Assembly (NCBI GenBank): GCA_033557465.1
Contig: CM066031.1
Coordinates: 1,445,169,659-1,445,233,658, forward strand
Direction: 5' to 3'
DNA from: Ichthyophis bannanicus
Taxonomy: Eukaryota; Chordata; Amphibia; Gymnophiona; Ichthyophiidae
DNA: 64,000 nucleotides
The translations under genes and the position numbers were made by a program. A model generated the notes under the pieces. It searched no databases. It was not told where the DNA came from and was given only the letters and a program-made list of their open reading frames with translations. Below, one piece after another: positions 54,310 to 64,000 of the stretch; position 1 is the first letter of the stretch, and the number at the start of each line of letters is the position of its first letter.

Positions 54310-56391
54310 TTATACTGGTGTAATAGCATCATCGTGGGGTATAGGGTAATATTGCCACATAGCTAACACCTTCGCAGCTGCCTTTCGTTCTATAGTGTTA
54401 TCAATTGTTGACGTTATCATACGCAAGCAAAGGGGTAGGAGACAAGGGAGCAATAAGCACATGGCTAATATGAACAGTACAATAAACATAAGGGTTTTTA
54501 GACCACCAATCCATGAAAATAATGAACCAAACCACCCATCCATCTTCAAACTGTGCCAGGTCTGGACAGGCACAAATGTCTGCTCTCTCATCTGGGTGGC
54601 TAGATCTTCAACTACATGCCCATTATTATCAATCTGTAAACAACAATTACTTAAATTCAACTTCCCACATACCCCACCTTCAGCTGCTAACAAATAATCT
54701 AAAGCTAAACGATTTTGATAAATGGCTGTGTGCATTTGCGTACTTTGCTTAGCCAACAGAGTTAGTGCTTTACTAGTTTCATTGGTTATTATTTCAACAA
54801 CAGCTTGCAAACGTATTATTCGATTAATCATATAAACAGGAGTACGATATCCCCATGTCCCATCCTGCTCCCAAGTAGCAGGTCCATAGTATGAGATAAT
54901 TCTCTCAGGTGGCCATTCTTCAGATGTCGCGTCCCATTTGTCCCATTGGCCTATTTTCAAGGCCTCCTTCAGCTGTCGACTTCTGTACACAGGATATCCC
55001 AGTTGTTCTCCCTGGGATGTAGGCAAAAGGAAAAAGGAAGGTTGTATGGTTCCCAATATACATGCACCTCCCCAGTGGTGAGGGAGCCTAGCATATGCTC
55101 GGGTTCCGCAAATCAAGTACAGTCCAGGTGGTGCTTGCCAGGAATTATATGCTGCTAAGTTAGTCCAGATACTGGCAAGTTTGTGGAACTGAACTAGAGG
55201 ATTGGAAGGTTCAGTAGCGTTGACTCCTGACCACCAAAACGTCTTCTTAGTGGTACTGTTGTAGAACTTCTGATTGAGACAGACCAGCTGCCCCACTTCC
55301 ATATTAAACAATGGTCCATAGCGAGAAAAACATAAGTTACCCACAATGGAGTGGGCCAGTACCCATTCACTTGTGGTATTGTGTATACTAGTCTGATTAT
55401 ATGGAATAGAATAGTTCAGTTCTTGTGCCTCCCAAGGCCATTGGTCTCCCATTGTTGTTCCTCCACAAAACAAACAGTCTGAAACGTGGAGACTAGATGC
55501 AACTGCTCCCACTAATTCAAGAAACAAGTTTTGGGAGGCAGGAGAAATTTCAAACTCTGCTTTCATGGCTTCATAGAAGGAGTGATGTATACGATAGGGT
55601 GAGGATACATGGGTCTTGGTGTTTAATTGCAGATATAAAATAGTCCCAGGATCTATACCTCCTCCTGCTATACGCAACCCAAACTTGTATCCTTGCTTCC
55701 ATTGGCTGGGGTTGACTATGGGAAGTTGCAGGGGATTACAGGCACCTTTCTGGCATTTCTTGGGTTCTAGTAGTCTGATCTTTGTTAAGCTGCCTTTGCG
55801 GTGATCACTATCTCGTCCCATAGGTGCATTCTTCCAGGTAGCAAAATATACACAGTCCCATTTTGGGCAAAAGTAATCATGTTTAGATGTAGTGGTGTAA
55901 ATGGTGGCTGCAGAACTTTTTCCTGTACACCGTCCCCATCCATAGGCTCCTTCTGAACACATGTATTTATCATCATGGTAGTATGCTCGCTCCCATGACC
56001 CACATCTATGGTAAGCATTTCTGTTGATTGCGTCACAAGCATCAAAGTTCAAGATAATAGGTTTTGTGGGGTTTGTAAGGGGTTTTGTCGCATTCAGGAT
56101 GGCTCCATCTTCATCATTCCAGCGTATCTCAAATGTATAATATGAAGGGTTTTGTCGAGGGTTATAACAAGTCTTACTTTTCCCCTTTGTGCAAATATTC
56201 AGTTCGGTGCCATTATAAATACACCGGCTGACTGTACCAGTGCAAGTATAGTAGGAGTGATAGAGCAAAGTCTGAGTAATCTTTTGTCCTGTTCGGGTGG
56301 TGGTTATGCAGGCTGCACAAGGGGGTAGGGCAAAAGTCTTTTCCAGGATTCCCAGGATCACCACTCCCACAAGGCAATAGTGGAAGAACAT
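54310..56391 (-). CDS. env: ERV2 envelope glycoprotein, intact
   Basis: 693 codons, the same length as ERV1 Env although small indels differ. Signal peptide at 1-21, CXXC (CLFC) at 306-309, heptad region, C575-x7-C583-C584, membrane anchor near 630-655 and a cytoplasmic tail. Unlike ERV1, the region around 466-478 (VYRSRQLKEALK) has no R-x-K/R-R site, so furin cleavage into SU and TM is doubtful. Multiple N-glycosylation sites are retained. It starts about 150 nt after the pol stop. It is the only intact ERV2 gene. Whether it is expressed cannot be judged from sequence. Confidence 0.93.
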   Translation of the reverse strand: MFFHYCLVGVVILGILEKTFALPPCAACITTTRTGQKITQTLLYHSYYTCTGTVSRCIYNGTELNICTKGKSKTCYNPRQNPSYYTFEIRWNDEDGAILNATKPLTNPTKPIILNFDACDAINRNAYHRCGSWERAYYHDDKYMCSEGAYGWGRCTGKSSAATIYTTTSKHDYFCPKWDCVYFATWKNAPMGRDSDHRKGSLTKIRLLEPKKCQKGACNPLQLPIVNPSQWKQGYKFGLRIAGGGIDPGTILYLQLNTKTHVSSPYRIHHSFYEAMKAEFEISPASQNLFLELVGAVASSLHVSDCLFCGGTTMGDQWPWEAQELNYSIPYNQTSIHNTTSEWVLAHSIVGNLCFSRYGPLFNMEVGQLVCLNQKFYNSTTKKTFWWSGVNATEPSNPLVQFHKLASIWTNLAAYNSWQAPPGLYLICGTRAYARLPHHWGGACILGTIQPSFFLLPTSQGEQLGYPVYRSRQLKEALKIGQWDKWDATSEEWPPERIISYYGPATWEQDGTWGYRTPVYMINRIIRLQAVVEIITNETSKALTLLAKQSTQMHTAIYQNRLALDYLLAAEGGVCGKLNLSNCCLQIDNNGHVVEDLATQMREQTFVPVQTWHSLKMDGWFGSLFSWIGGLKTLMFIVLFILAMCLLLPCLLPLCLRMITSTIDNTIERKAAAKVLAMWQYYPIPHDDAITPV

Positions 56392-56540
56392 TGTGATTAC
56401 AGTCTTTGGAGGTTAATCTGGAAAGTTAGGTATGATGAACTTGTTGAGTTTTCTTCTCTTTCTGCTGTGATGGTCACTCTCGCGTGACGTAGGTGGATTC
56501 TGAAGATTCTCTATAAAGCTGGCTGTCTCCTCAAGGTGAG

Positions 56541-57214
56541 TCACAATGGAGTCTCGGGATCATTCACTGACGTCCATTGGCCAGGATCAGGAGCTGCTGC
56601 CGGCTTCACTCGACTGTGGTGGATCCAGGGTTCAAATTCTGCAACTTTCACTGCAGTGGGGGTTGACAGGATGACGACGTAGGGTCCCTTCCAATGCGGC
56701 GCCAGCGGGGTCTTTCTCCACTCTTTCACCCACACGGACGTTCCTGGCTTGAAGGGATGCAGAGGCTCGGTCAGGTTGATGGGTAGTCGATCTTGCACCC
56801 ACGTTTGGAGATTCTGCAAGACAGAACCTAAAGCTAGTTCTTGTCTAGTTATTTCAGATCCTATCTGTCTCATATCTCCCTTTATTCCCTGCACTATGGG
56901 TGGAGGTCATCCATACAAAATCTCAAAAGGGGAGACTCCTAAGGATCTGGTGGGAGCTGAACGTATCCTAAGAAGGGCTATGGGGAGAACTTGGAGCCAC
57001 TTCAGGTGTGTTTCTTGGCAAAGCTTGGATAACTGAGTTTTCAAGGTTCTATTCATACGTTCTACTTTCCCTGAGCTCTGGGGTCTGTAAGCAGTGTGTA
57101 ACTTCCATTTTATTTGCAGAGCTTGAGCTAACTGTTGGGTCACTTGGGCTACAAATGATGGACCATTATCTGACCCTATAGTTGATGGTATTCCAAATCG
57201 AGGAATAAATTAGT
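56541..57214 (-). pseudogene. pol: ERV2 integrase C-terminal part
   Basis: Continues integrase on the far side of the L2 insertion. It includes GSDNGPSF near 57160 and SGKVERMNRTLK with the catalytic glutamate near 57060, and the C-terminal domain to 56541. A TGA at 56907-56909 interrupts it at a position that is Lys in ERV1. Separated from the N-terminal part by 1.9 kb of L2. Confidence 0.9.
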
Positions 57215-57238
57215 TGATGGTATTTCAAATCGAGGAAT

Positions 57239-58843
57239 ATCAATCCCAGCACAGCACCCAACGACCCCTGTCCAGCCAATTGGATCAAAGAGCTGCGTCA
57301 TGACCTAAGCCAAATCCTGTGCAATATATTGAACCAGTCTTTTCTAACAGGCTCGTTCCCACAGCGCCTGAAAAACACCTCCATCAAGCCTCTACTAAAA
57401 AATAGCAGACTTGACCCATCCAAAGTCGAATCTTTTAGGCCAATCTCGAGCATCCCCCAACTTGCAAAAATCATAGAAAAAGCTGCTCAACAACAACTCC
57501 AGCTCCATATCGACACTGAAGCTCCACTAGACCAGTCACAACACGGCTTCAGGGAAGCGCATGGCGTCGACACAGTCCTCACAACCCTATTCAACGAATT
57601 GGTCACTGGAATGGACAGCATTCAACAAGGATTTGTCCTCATCTTCCTGGACATCTCCGCCGCCTTTGACTCTGTGAATCATGACATACTTCTACAACGC
57701 TTGAAGGAAAAGGGGATTCAAGGCACAGCACTTGAATGGTGTAAATCCTACCTATCCAACAGGTGGCAACAAGTAAAAACAGGTCATACATCCTCGGAAC
57801 CATTCCTGCAGTCCCAGGGGGTACCTCAAGGATCGTCCTTATCGGCATTAATGTTCAATATATATATGCAGCCGATATGTGATTTGATCCGATCTTTCAA
57901 CGTACGATGCCTGGCTTACGCAGACGACATCCTCCTCTACATGCCGTTCAAAACTGACCAACCGATGTTCTCCCCAATAATCAATTGCTTCGGAGCGGTA
58001 GCTGATTGGCTACTGACACAAAACCTTCGGATCAATCATAGTAAAACTGATGTCCTTTTTGTTACAAAGAACCGTAAATTCACACCCCCCCCATCGCTAC
58101 TTGTCAACGATGTAGAATTGAAGTCCAAACCTACAATCAGATATCTTGGCATCACATTGGACCAGCACCTAGATATGACCACACATGTGAAGAACGTTAC
58201 AAAGTCTATATATCACAAGATCAGAACATTACGTCACCTCCGCCCCCTACTGGAATCCAATGACTACCGGACAACCTTTCAGGCATTAGTCCTCCCACAC
58301 CTGGACTTTGCGAACATCGTCCTCCACGGCCTCCCTCAATCAACTTTAAATCCGCTCCGCCTGGCTATGAATGCAGCCGCAAGAGTTCTCTCTGGATCAT
58401 CAAGAACTGACCACATAACACCAATCATGAAAAATCTGCATTGGCTACCGTTACACGCCAGACTCCAATATAAGTCATTAGTCCTTACTTTCAAAGCCCT
58501 GAATAACTACCCACTTACACCGATTAGCAAACTAATTCACAGCACCCTGGAAAACAGAGACAGGAGATCCACTGCAATGAACACCTTAATAGTCCCCAAG
58601 ATGATGACGTCATGTACTAAGACCACTTCCAACAGGGCTTTCTCTATATTCGCTCCCCTAAATTGGAATGCCCTTCCACATGAAATCCGTGGCATCAAAA
58701 GCTTAATCCTATTCCGTAAAGCTTTGAAACACCACCTATTCACAATATGCTACCCTGACACCAACCCTGACACCCACACATCGGGTAAACTTCCCTCATG
58801 TCTCAGCTACCACAGCACCTTATTACAACCAGAAAATGGCTAG
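57239..58843 (+). CDS. L2 reverse transcriptase, uninterrupted but 5'-truncated
   Basis: The frame is open from the truncation point to a natural stop at 58841-58843; the first Met is at 57329 (504 aa). It has RT blocks LDISAAFDSVNHDILLQRL and GVPQGSSLSALMFN, the catalytic AYADDILLYMP, and the L2 C-terminal region with LHWLPLHARLQYKSLVLTFK. The endonuclease is missing, so it cannot be autonomous, but the RT half carries no disabling change that I can see. Compared with the 9.99-kb copy it retains the whole C-terminus. Confidence 0.9.
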   Translation: MNPSTAPNDPCPANWIKELRHDLSQILCNILNQSFLTGSFPQRLKNTSIKPLLKNSRLDPSKVESFRPISSIPQLAKIIEKAAQQQLQLHIDTEAPLDQSQHGFREAHGVDTVLTTLFNELVTGMDSIQQGFVLIFLDISAAFDSVNHDILLQRLKEKGIQGTALEWCKSYLSNRWQQVKTGHTSSEPFLQSQGVPQGSSLSALMFNIYMQPICDLIRSFNVRCLAYADDILLYMPFKTDQPMFSPIINCFGAVADWLLTQNLRINHSKTDVLFVTKNRKFTPPPSLLVNDVELKSKPTIRYLGITLDQHLDMTTHVKNVTKSIYHKIRTLRHLRPLLESNDYRTTFQALVLPHLDFANIVLHGLPQSTLNPLRLAMNAAARVLSGSSRTDHITPIMKNLHWLPLHARLQYKSLVLTFKALNNYPLTPISKLIHSTLENRDRRSTAMNTLIVPKMMTSCTKTTSNRAFSIFAPLNWNALPHEIRGIKSLILFRKALKHHLFTICYPDTNPDTHTSGKLPSCLSYHSTLLQPENG

Positions 58844-59122
58844 CCTATACTATTGCCCACCCACCACTTTTTACGCCTGTCCCTCCCACACAAAATGAAG
58901 ATGATACCAAATTAGCTTAAAGTACTGGTGACAATACTAATGTAACCTGTAAATAGTTACCCTGTGAATAGTTACCCCGGTTGTCCTATGTTTCTTTCCC
59001 TGTTCTATGTAAAACTCAATGTTACTTGTATGCATTGTAGTATGTTTTGTTCGATGTACACCGCACTGATTTTAATAGCGCGGTATAAAAGAAATGTTAA
59101 ATAAATAAATAAATAAAATAAA
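57239..59122 (+). mobile_element. L2 LINE inserted in ERV2 integrase
   Basis: 5'-truncated L2 in the opposite orientation to ERV2, closely related to the copy at 9990-12021. It ends with TGTACACCGCACTGATTTTA, a GCGCGGTATAAAAGAAATG block and an (AAATA)n tail. At its start the ERV2 flank is duplicated (about 57180-57206 and 57212-57240). It is younger than ERV2. Confidence 0.95.
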
Positions 59123-60975
59123 TCTCATGGAGCAATACCCTAGTGACTTCTCGGGCTTTCTCAGTTTGGGTGGGATAGGCTTCTACCCACCCTGAAAATG
59201 TGCAGACTAACACTAACATATAGTGATATCCATTTGCACGGGGCATTTCAGCAAAGTCTACCTGTATATCACTCATTGGGGTCACCCCTACTGACTGAAC
59301 TCTTGGGGGTGGAACAGGTCCTTGCTTGGCATTATTTTTGGCACATATCAGACATTGCTGTGCCACCGAGGCGGTCAGGGATCCTAGCAGTGAAATACAA
59401 AAATGGGGTCTCAGGGCTTTTTCCATGGCTGTTTTTCCATAATGTGTGGCTTGGTGAAAAGCTTGAACAAAGGCTGGCCCTAATGCTTCAGGGATGACTG
59501 TAGGACCTGGAGGTGGACTATCTTCTGGGGGTGGCAACACTATCCAACCTTGTTCTGTCAAGACTCCTCCCTCCTTTTCACAATAATAGTCTAACTCTCT
59601 TGTAGTGTATCGGGGTGCCCAGGAACTGAGGGGCACAGGGAATAGGGCTGCTTGCATTACAGTATCTTGAGTTCTAACTTGTCCTGTGGTGGCTGCCTTC
59701 TGGGCTGTGGCATCTGCAAATCTATTCCCTCGGGTAACTTCTCCTGCTCCTGCCGGATGACTTCGGCAGTGCATGACTGCCACTTGTTTGGGGGCCCACA
59801 CAGCATCTAATAACATCAATATCTCGGGCCCATACCTAATGGCCCTACCCCCTGAAGTGATCAACCCTCGATCTTTATACAAGGCTCCATGTGCATGCAA
59901 AGTAGTGAAAGCATATTTGGAATCTGTGTACACATTTATGCGGAGTCCTTCTCCTAATGTCAAGGCTCTGGTGAGGGCTATCAACTCAGCTTTCTGTGCA
60001 GAGGTTCCTGGGGTCAGGGCTGAGGACTCAACTACCAGATCAAGGGTCACCACTGCATATCCAGCACAATGATGTCCATTGATAACCAAACTGCTTCCAT
60101 CCACAAAGAAAGTCCGTTCAGGGTCCCCTAGAGGGACATCGGTCAAATCAGGGCGATTTGAAAATACAGTGTCCATGGTTTCTAAGCAATTATGATCAGG
60201 TGGCCCAGGACCAATTGGAAACAATGTAGCAGGGTTCAGAGCTTGACTGACTTTCAACTGTATCCGGGGGTTTTCACACAGCATACTCTGATATTTCAAC
60301 ATTCGTGCATTGGTTAGCCAGAAGTTTCCTTTGTGTTCCATGAGAGTCAAAACAGAGTGTGGCACGGTGACTTGAAGAGTTTGTCCTAGTGTGAGTTTAT
60401 CTGCTTCGCCCACTAGGATGGCTGTTGCTGCAACAGCTCTCAAACAAGGAAGCCATCCTTTTGCAACTACATCCAATTGTTTTGACAGATAGGCCACTGG
60501 TCGTTGCCAAGATCCTAGAGATTGAGTCAATACTCCCAATGCGTTTCCTTGTGACTCATGAACAAAAAGATGGAAAGGCTTCTGAACATCTGGAAGACCT
60601 AAAGCTGGAGATGACATCAGAGCATTTTTCAAAGTCTGGAATGCTACATCTTGTTCAGGTCCCCAGTCTAGTGGAGATTTTTCCATTCCTTTGGTGACTT
60701 GGTATAGCGGTTTTGCAATCAGCGCGAAGTTGGGGATCCATATGCGACAATATCCCGCGGCCCCCAGGAAGGCTCTTACTTGCCTCCTAGTGGTTAGAAT
60801 GGGGATATTACATACCGCTTCTTTGCGTTCTGGTCCCAGACGTCGGATCCCACTGGACAACTGGAATCCTAAATACTTGACTTCAGTTTGGCATAGTTGT
60901 GCTTTGGCTCTTGAGACTTTGTATCCAGCCTCTTTAAGAAGGTACAAGAGTTCACTAGTAGCTTGTAGGCATTCA
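59123..60975 (-). pseudogene. pol: ERV2 Pol: RT end, RNase H, integrase N-part
   Basis: Open frame after the TAA at 60976-60978. RT thumb and connection (VKYLGFQL), RNase H (FFVDGSSLVINGHH, INVYTDSKYAFTT) and the integrase zinc finger and first core aspartate (IQVDFAEM), ending in LLHEI where the L2 tail abuts. Apart from its ends this segment has no stops. Confidence 0.92.
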
Positions 60976-62058
60976 CTTTATGAATTGGTGGCTATGAGCA
61001 AGTCATCTACATACTGAAGAAGAACCCTCTTTCCTGGGTCCACTGGATAACTTGAGAGATCTTGATTCAGGGCAGCACTGAAGAGGGTGGGTGAATTCTT
61101 GAATCCTTGGGGTAATCTGGTCCAAGTAAGCTGGCCCCGCCTTCCTGTTGTGGGGTCTTGCCATTCAAAAGCGAATAAAAGTTGACTGGTGGGGGCTAGG
61201 CGCACATAGAAAAAGGCATCTTTCAGGTCCAGGACGGTGAAGTGAGTAGCCTCAGCGGAGATCAGTCCCAAGAGAGTATAAGGGTTTGGTACTACAGGGT
61301 GTATAGTTTCAACTGCATCATTTACTCGCCTTAGGTCTTGTACTGGGTGGTAGTCCCCTGTCCCAGGCTTCTTTACTGGGAGAAGGGGGGTGTTCCAAGG
61401 TGACTGGCATTCCTTGAGAAGTCCATACTTCAGCAGTTTCATCAAATGGCAGTGGATTCCTTCTATGGCTGGTCGAGGGAGAGGATACTGCTTCACATGC
61501 ACTGGTTCCACTCCTGGCTTGAGGGTGACAATGACAAGGGGCTATGTTCTTGGCTAGGCCAGGTGGATTATCTTCTGCCCATACTTCAGGTGGGGCTATA
61601 AGGTTGGTAGGTATACAGGAACTAGTTGTCTTTATTGGAGGTGCACTATAGAACCACCACTCTTCTTCCTGGGGAACAGAAAGCACCATCAATCCAGCAG
61701 GCTTTGGGTTCACAGTCATTTTCATTTCTCCCCCTTCAGCAAAAGATATATGTGCCTGGAGCTTGGCAAGCATGTCTCGGCCCAGTAGTGGAATAGGGCA
61801 CTCAGGCATATACAAGAACTGGTGCGTTATCTTCTGTCCCCCTAGTTCACACATGCGGTTCTGTAAGAATGACTTTGTGGCTTTATTTCCAGTGGCTCCC
61901 ACAATGGTGACAGATCGTGAGGACAGAGGAGCTACTGGCTTGGCTACTACTGAATGTTCTGCTCCTGTATCTACCATAAATTCCATGTATTGGTCCCCTA
62001 TCTTTAAACTGACCATAGGCTCCTGGGGACCCAGGGTGAACTTGGAGCCCGGTCTGGC
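60976..62058 (-). pseudogene. pol: ERV2 Pol: protease and RT N-part
   Basis: Protease (VDTGAEHSV) and flap region read in one frame from the amber codon to about 61545, where a one-base length difference relative to ERV1 shifts the frame. RT fingers and palm then read in another frame ([32 protein letters not shown]) to a TAA at 60976-60978, ten codons after the active site. Both changes disable Pol. Confidence 0.92.
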
Positions 62059-62061
62059 CTA
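62017..62061 (-). promoter_or_regulatory. ERV2 amber codon with downstream stem
   Basis: TAG at 62059-62061, 8-nt spacer, GGGCTCC (62044-62050) complementary to GGAGCCT (62017-62023), as in ERV1. Conserved despite the decay of gag and pol. Confidence 0.75.
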
Positions 62062-63825
62062 GTCTTCATCTATGTCGTCCAGGTCATAGCCCATTGCTAC
62101 TGCCACTCCCTCAATGGCTTCCTCCCTCTCCTGCTGGAACTGTGTTCGGTTCATTCCTCCCCTCCTTCGAAATCATCCTCCTGGCCTCCAGGGACTCCCT
62201 CCTCCCCTCGCAGGGTCGGAGTCCAGATGCGGGCACTCATTTCTCCAATGTCCTTCTTCCTTGCCGTAGGCGCACTGATTTGCACCCAATTGAGGCCTTT
62301 CACTTCCGCGGCCTCTTCCACGTCCTCTGGTCCTTTGATTAGGAAAACCTCCTCCACGTCGTTCGGTTATAGCAGCAGCAAGAAGATCTGCCTTCTTCTT
62401 CATCTTTCGTTCACTTTCTCTGTCTCGTTCATTTTCACGATTCACAAATACTTTCTGAGCGACTTCCATTAACTGAGCTGTATTCATGCCCACAAATCCA
62501 TCCAATTTCTGCAATTTTCGCTTTATGTCTCTCTGGGACTGACTAACAAAGGCCGCATTTACCATGCGTAAATTTTCCTGAGCGGCGGGATCATATGGGG
62601 TATACAATCTATAAGCTTCAGACAGCTGCTCATAAAAGGCTGCTGGGCTCTCATCTGGACCCTGGAGAACTTCCGATACTTTCCCGATATTCATGGCCCT
62701 CTGGCCTCCCTTCTTCAGGCCCTGCAATAAGGCCTGGCGAAATCTGGTTAGGGCCGCCGCCCCCCTTTCATCATTTGGGTCCCACCCGGGATCTTCATTG
62801 GGATATTCTGCAACAGCTGCTTGTGGGGGATTTATTCCTCCCCCTTCTACAGGGTTTTCTTCTAACCAATGGAGGGCTGCTTGCCCGATTCACCCTCGCT
62901 CCTCAGTAGTAAAGAGAGTAGACAGGAGCTGGCGACAATCGGCCCAGGTAGGCTGATGGGTTTGCATAATGCTAGACATTAATTCTGTTAATTCCTGAGA
63001 CTTGGCTGTATAGGATGCATAATGCGTTTTCCAGTTTAATAAATCTGTGGTGGAAAAGGGTACATAAACTAAGCTGGTTGGTCCTGGCGCCATCTGGCCC
63101 TGATCATTTAAAACGGGTATTCCAGGCACTTGGCGTAATGGCATTAGGTGCCCTGCTTTCTCCTTCTTCTTGGGAGTTACGCTTAAATCATAAGGCTCCC
63201 GGACACAAATCTCCTTGGTGGGTGACCCTGAACTGGCAGGAGAGCCTCCGCTTTCTATCTTGTCAGAGGACTCGAGTCCCCCCGACGTGCTTGGGCCTGA
63301 CTCGGGACTATCACTCGGGGTAGTGTGCTTCTTAGGCTGCTGTATCGGTATTTTCTGGGGCTCCTCATCTAGCTCTACTTCAGATCGTGGTGCTGTGGGA
63401 ACTAACTTCTGTGGATGCTGGGGTAACTTAGCCAGAATATCTGAGGACTCTGGGGCAGAATACACAGGCGGCTTCTCTTCCTTGACTTTTCTAGTTCCCC
63501 TAGTAGTAGCTACAAATATTTTACAGCGCTCCTCATAACAGCGCTTCATCCATGAGGGCTGCTGTTCACACACACTTAACCAGGAATCTATATAGGGGAA
63601 CTGGTCAGGATACACTCTTAGTATAAGCTGATGAATTCGTAAAACCGTTTCTAAATCAAAGGTGCCCCCCCGGGGCCATGAAGCAGCTAACGCGGGCCAC
63701 TCCCTTTTACATAACATTTTTAATCTGGATGGAGTCATTTTCGTACCATAATCACCCGAAAATCCTTTACGGAAATTCTTGATCATACATGCCAACGGAG
63801 TTTGCGTGGACTCCGTCCCTCCCAT
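62059..63825 (-). pseudogene. gag: ERV2 Gag with two stops
   Basis: A single phase from the ATG at 63823-63825 (MGGTES, myristoylation-type) to the amber codon at 62059-62061, interrupted by TGA at 62887-62889 in capsid and TGA at 62170-62172 near the C-terminus. Matrix, then a linker with KPPVYSAP (a PPxY late-domain motif absent from ERV1), capsid (PLRQVPGIPV, ESPAAFYEQLSEAY) and nucleocapsid. The zinc knuckle reads CAYGKEEGHWRNEC, so the second cysteine is Gly and the finger is broken. Both TGAs could be CpG decay of arginine codons. Confidence 0.92.
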
Positions 63826-64000
63826 AATCTAAACGTACCTACGTACACTACCTACGTAATCAACGTACCTACATACCCTACGTACTCTACGTACACGTAA
63901 TGACGTACAAGACAACGAACAATAAGGATAGGTAGTATGGCTGTAGGTATGGGGTCCGTACAGCCCACAGAACACTGGGGGGGACAAACACCACTCGCTT
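63826..64000 (-). other. ERV2 leader with ACGT-rich cluster
   Basis: The start of the leader upstream of gag. About 63832-63912 contains some eight ACGT cores in words such as CTACGTAC and AACGTACC. The primer site and 5' LTR are beyond the window. Confidence 0.7.

Larger units (their letters stand above)
53687..64000 (-). mobile_element. ERV2: gammaretrovirus-like provirus, runs off right edge
   Basis: Same orientation and plan as ERV1: 3' LTR (53687-54245), polypurine tract, env, pol, amber codon, gag, and leader. The 5' LTR is outside the window. Proteins are clearly homologous to ERV1 but differ throughout, and the LTRs are only partly similar, so these are two lineages rather than a local duplication. 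An L2 LINE (57239-59122) is inserted in integrase. gag and pol carry nonsense and frameshift changes; env is intact. Confidence 0.95.

Noticed and set aside
33639..64000. ERV2 as a local duplication of ERV1
   Set aside because: Proteins differ throughout, LTR lengths differ (559 vs 662 bp), and lesions and linker sequences are not shared.
1..64000. Prokaryotic genes, operons or tRNA/rRNA genes
   Set aside because: No ribosome-binding-site-led gene strings and no cloverleaf beyond the SINE head. All coding signals are eukaryotic or retroelement-derived.

Overview
This window is vertebrate (tetrapod) DNA: about 64 kb of densely nested transposable elements and two endogenous retroviruses, with very little host coding sequence. 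Nothing looks bacterial or phage-derived. L2, CR1 and RTE/BovB-type LINEs, an L2-tailed tRNA SINE, Ty3/Gypsy, hAT, a DIRS-type tyrosine-recombinase retrotransposon and gammaretrovirus-like ERVs occur together. That mix fits an amphibian (for example a caecilian) or a lepidosaur such as tuatara, but the sequence alone does not settle the species.

Layout. 0-12 kb: an old minus-strand Ty3/Gypsy element (gag at about 9.6 kb down to integrase at about 2.6 kb) broken by a CR1, a SINE, two L2 tails and a 1.56-kb insertion that carries an unexplained ~306-codon frame. A foldback element lies on its left and an L2 LINE on its right. 12-27 kb: mostly decayed DNA: hAT transposase and CR1 remnants, miniature inverted-repeat elements, a tRNA SINE, one exon-like block with good splice sites (21.2 kb), a myosin-heavy-chain-like coiled-coil fragment (25.2 kb), and a 1.5-kb near-perfect palindrome with 16-bp target duplications (23.4-24.9 kb). 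27.1-32.8 kb: an almost complete DIRS element on the minus strand with inverted termini, the internal complementary region, gag, RT/RNase H and tyrosine recombinase. 33.6-43.7 kb: ERV1, a complete young gammaretrovirus-like provirus on the minus strand (two 662-bp LTRs with 3 differences, 4-bp target duplication, glycine-tRNA primer site, broken gag and pol, intact 693-aa env). 43.7-53.7 kb: a GA-rich minisatellite, an RTE-type LINE and a CR1 LINE, both on the minus strand and decayed. 53.7-64 kb: ERV2, a related but distinct provirus in the same orientation, entering from the right edge (3' LTR, intact 693-aa env, pol broken by stops, a frameshift and an L2 LINE inserted in integrase, gag with two stops).

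How the parts relate. In both ERVs gag and pol lie in one frame separated by an amber codon, followed 8 nt later by a conserved stem, which is the gammaretroviral readthrough arrangement. Env is the only fully open retroviral gene in both. The L2 LINEs and the SINE share 3' tails, so L2 probably mobilised the SINE. The DIRS internal complementary region matches the reverse complement of its own circle junction. The window gives no evidence for a conserved multi-gene host system. Its unusual content is in element architecture.
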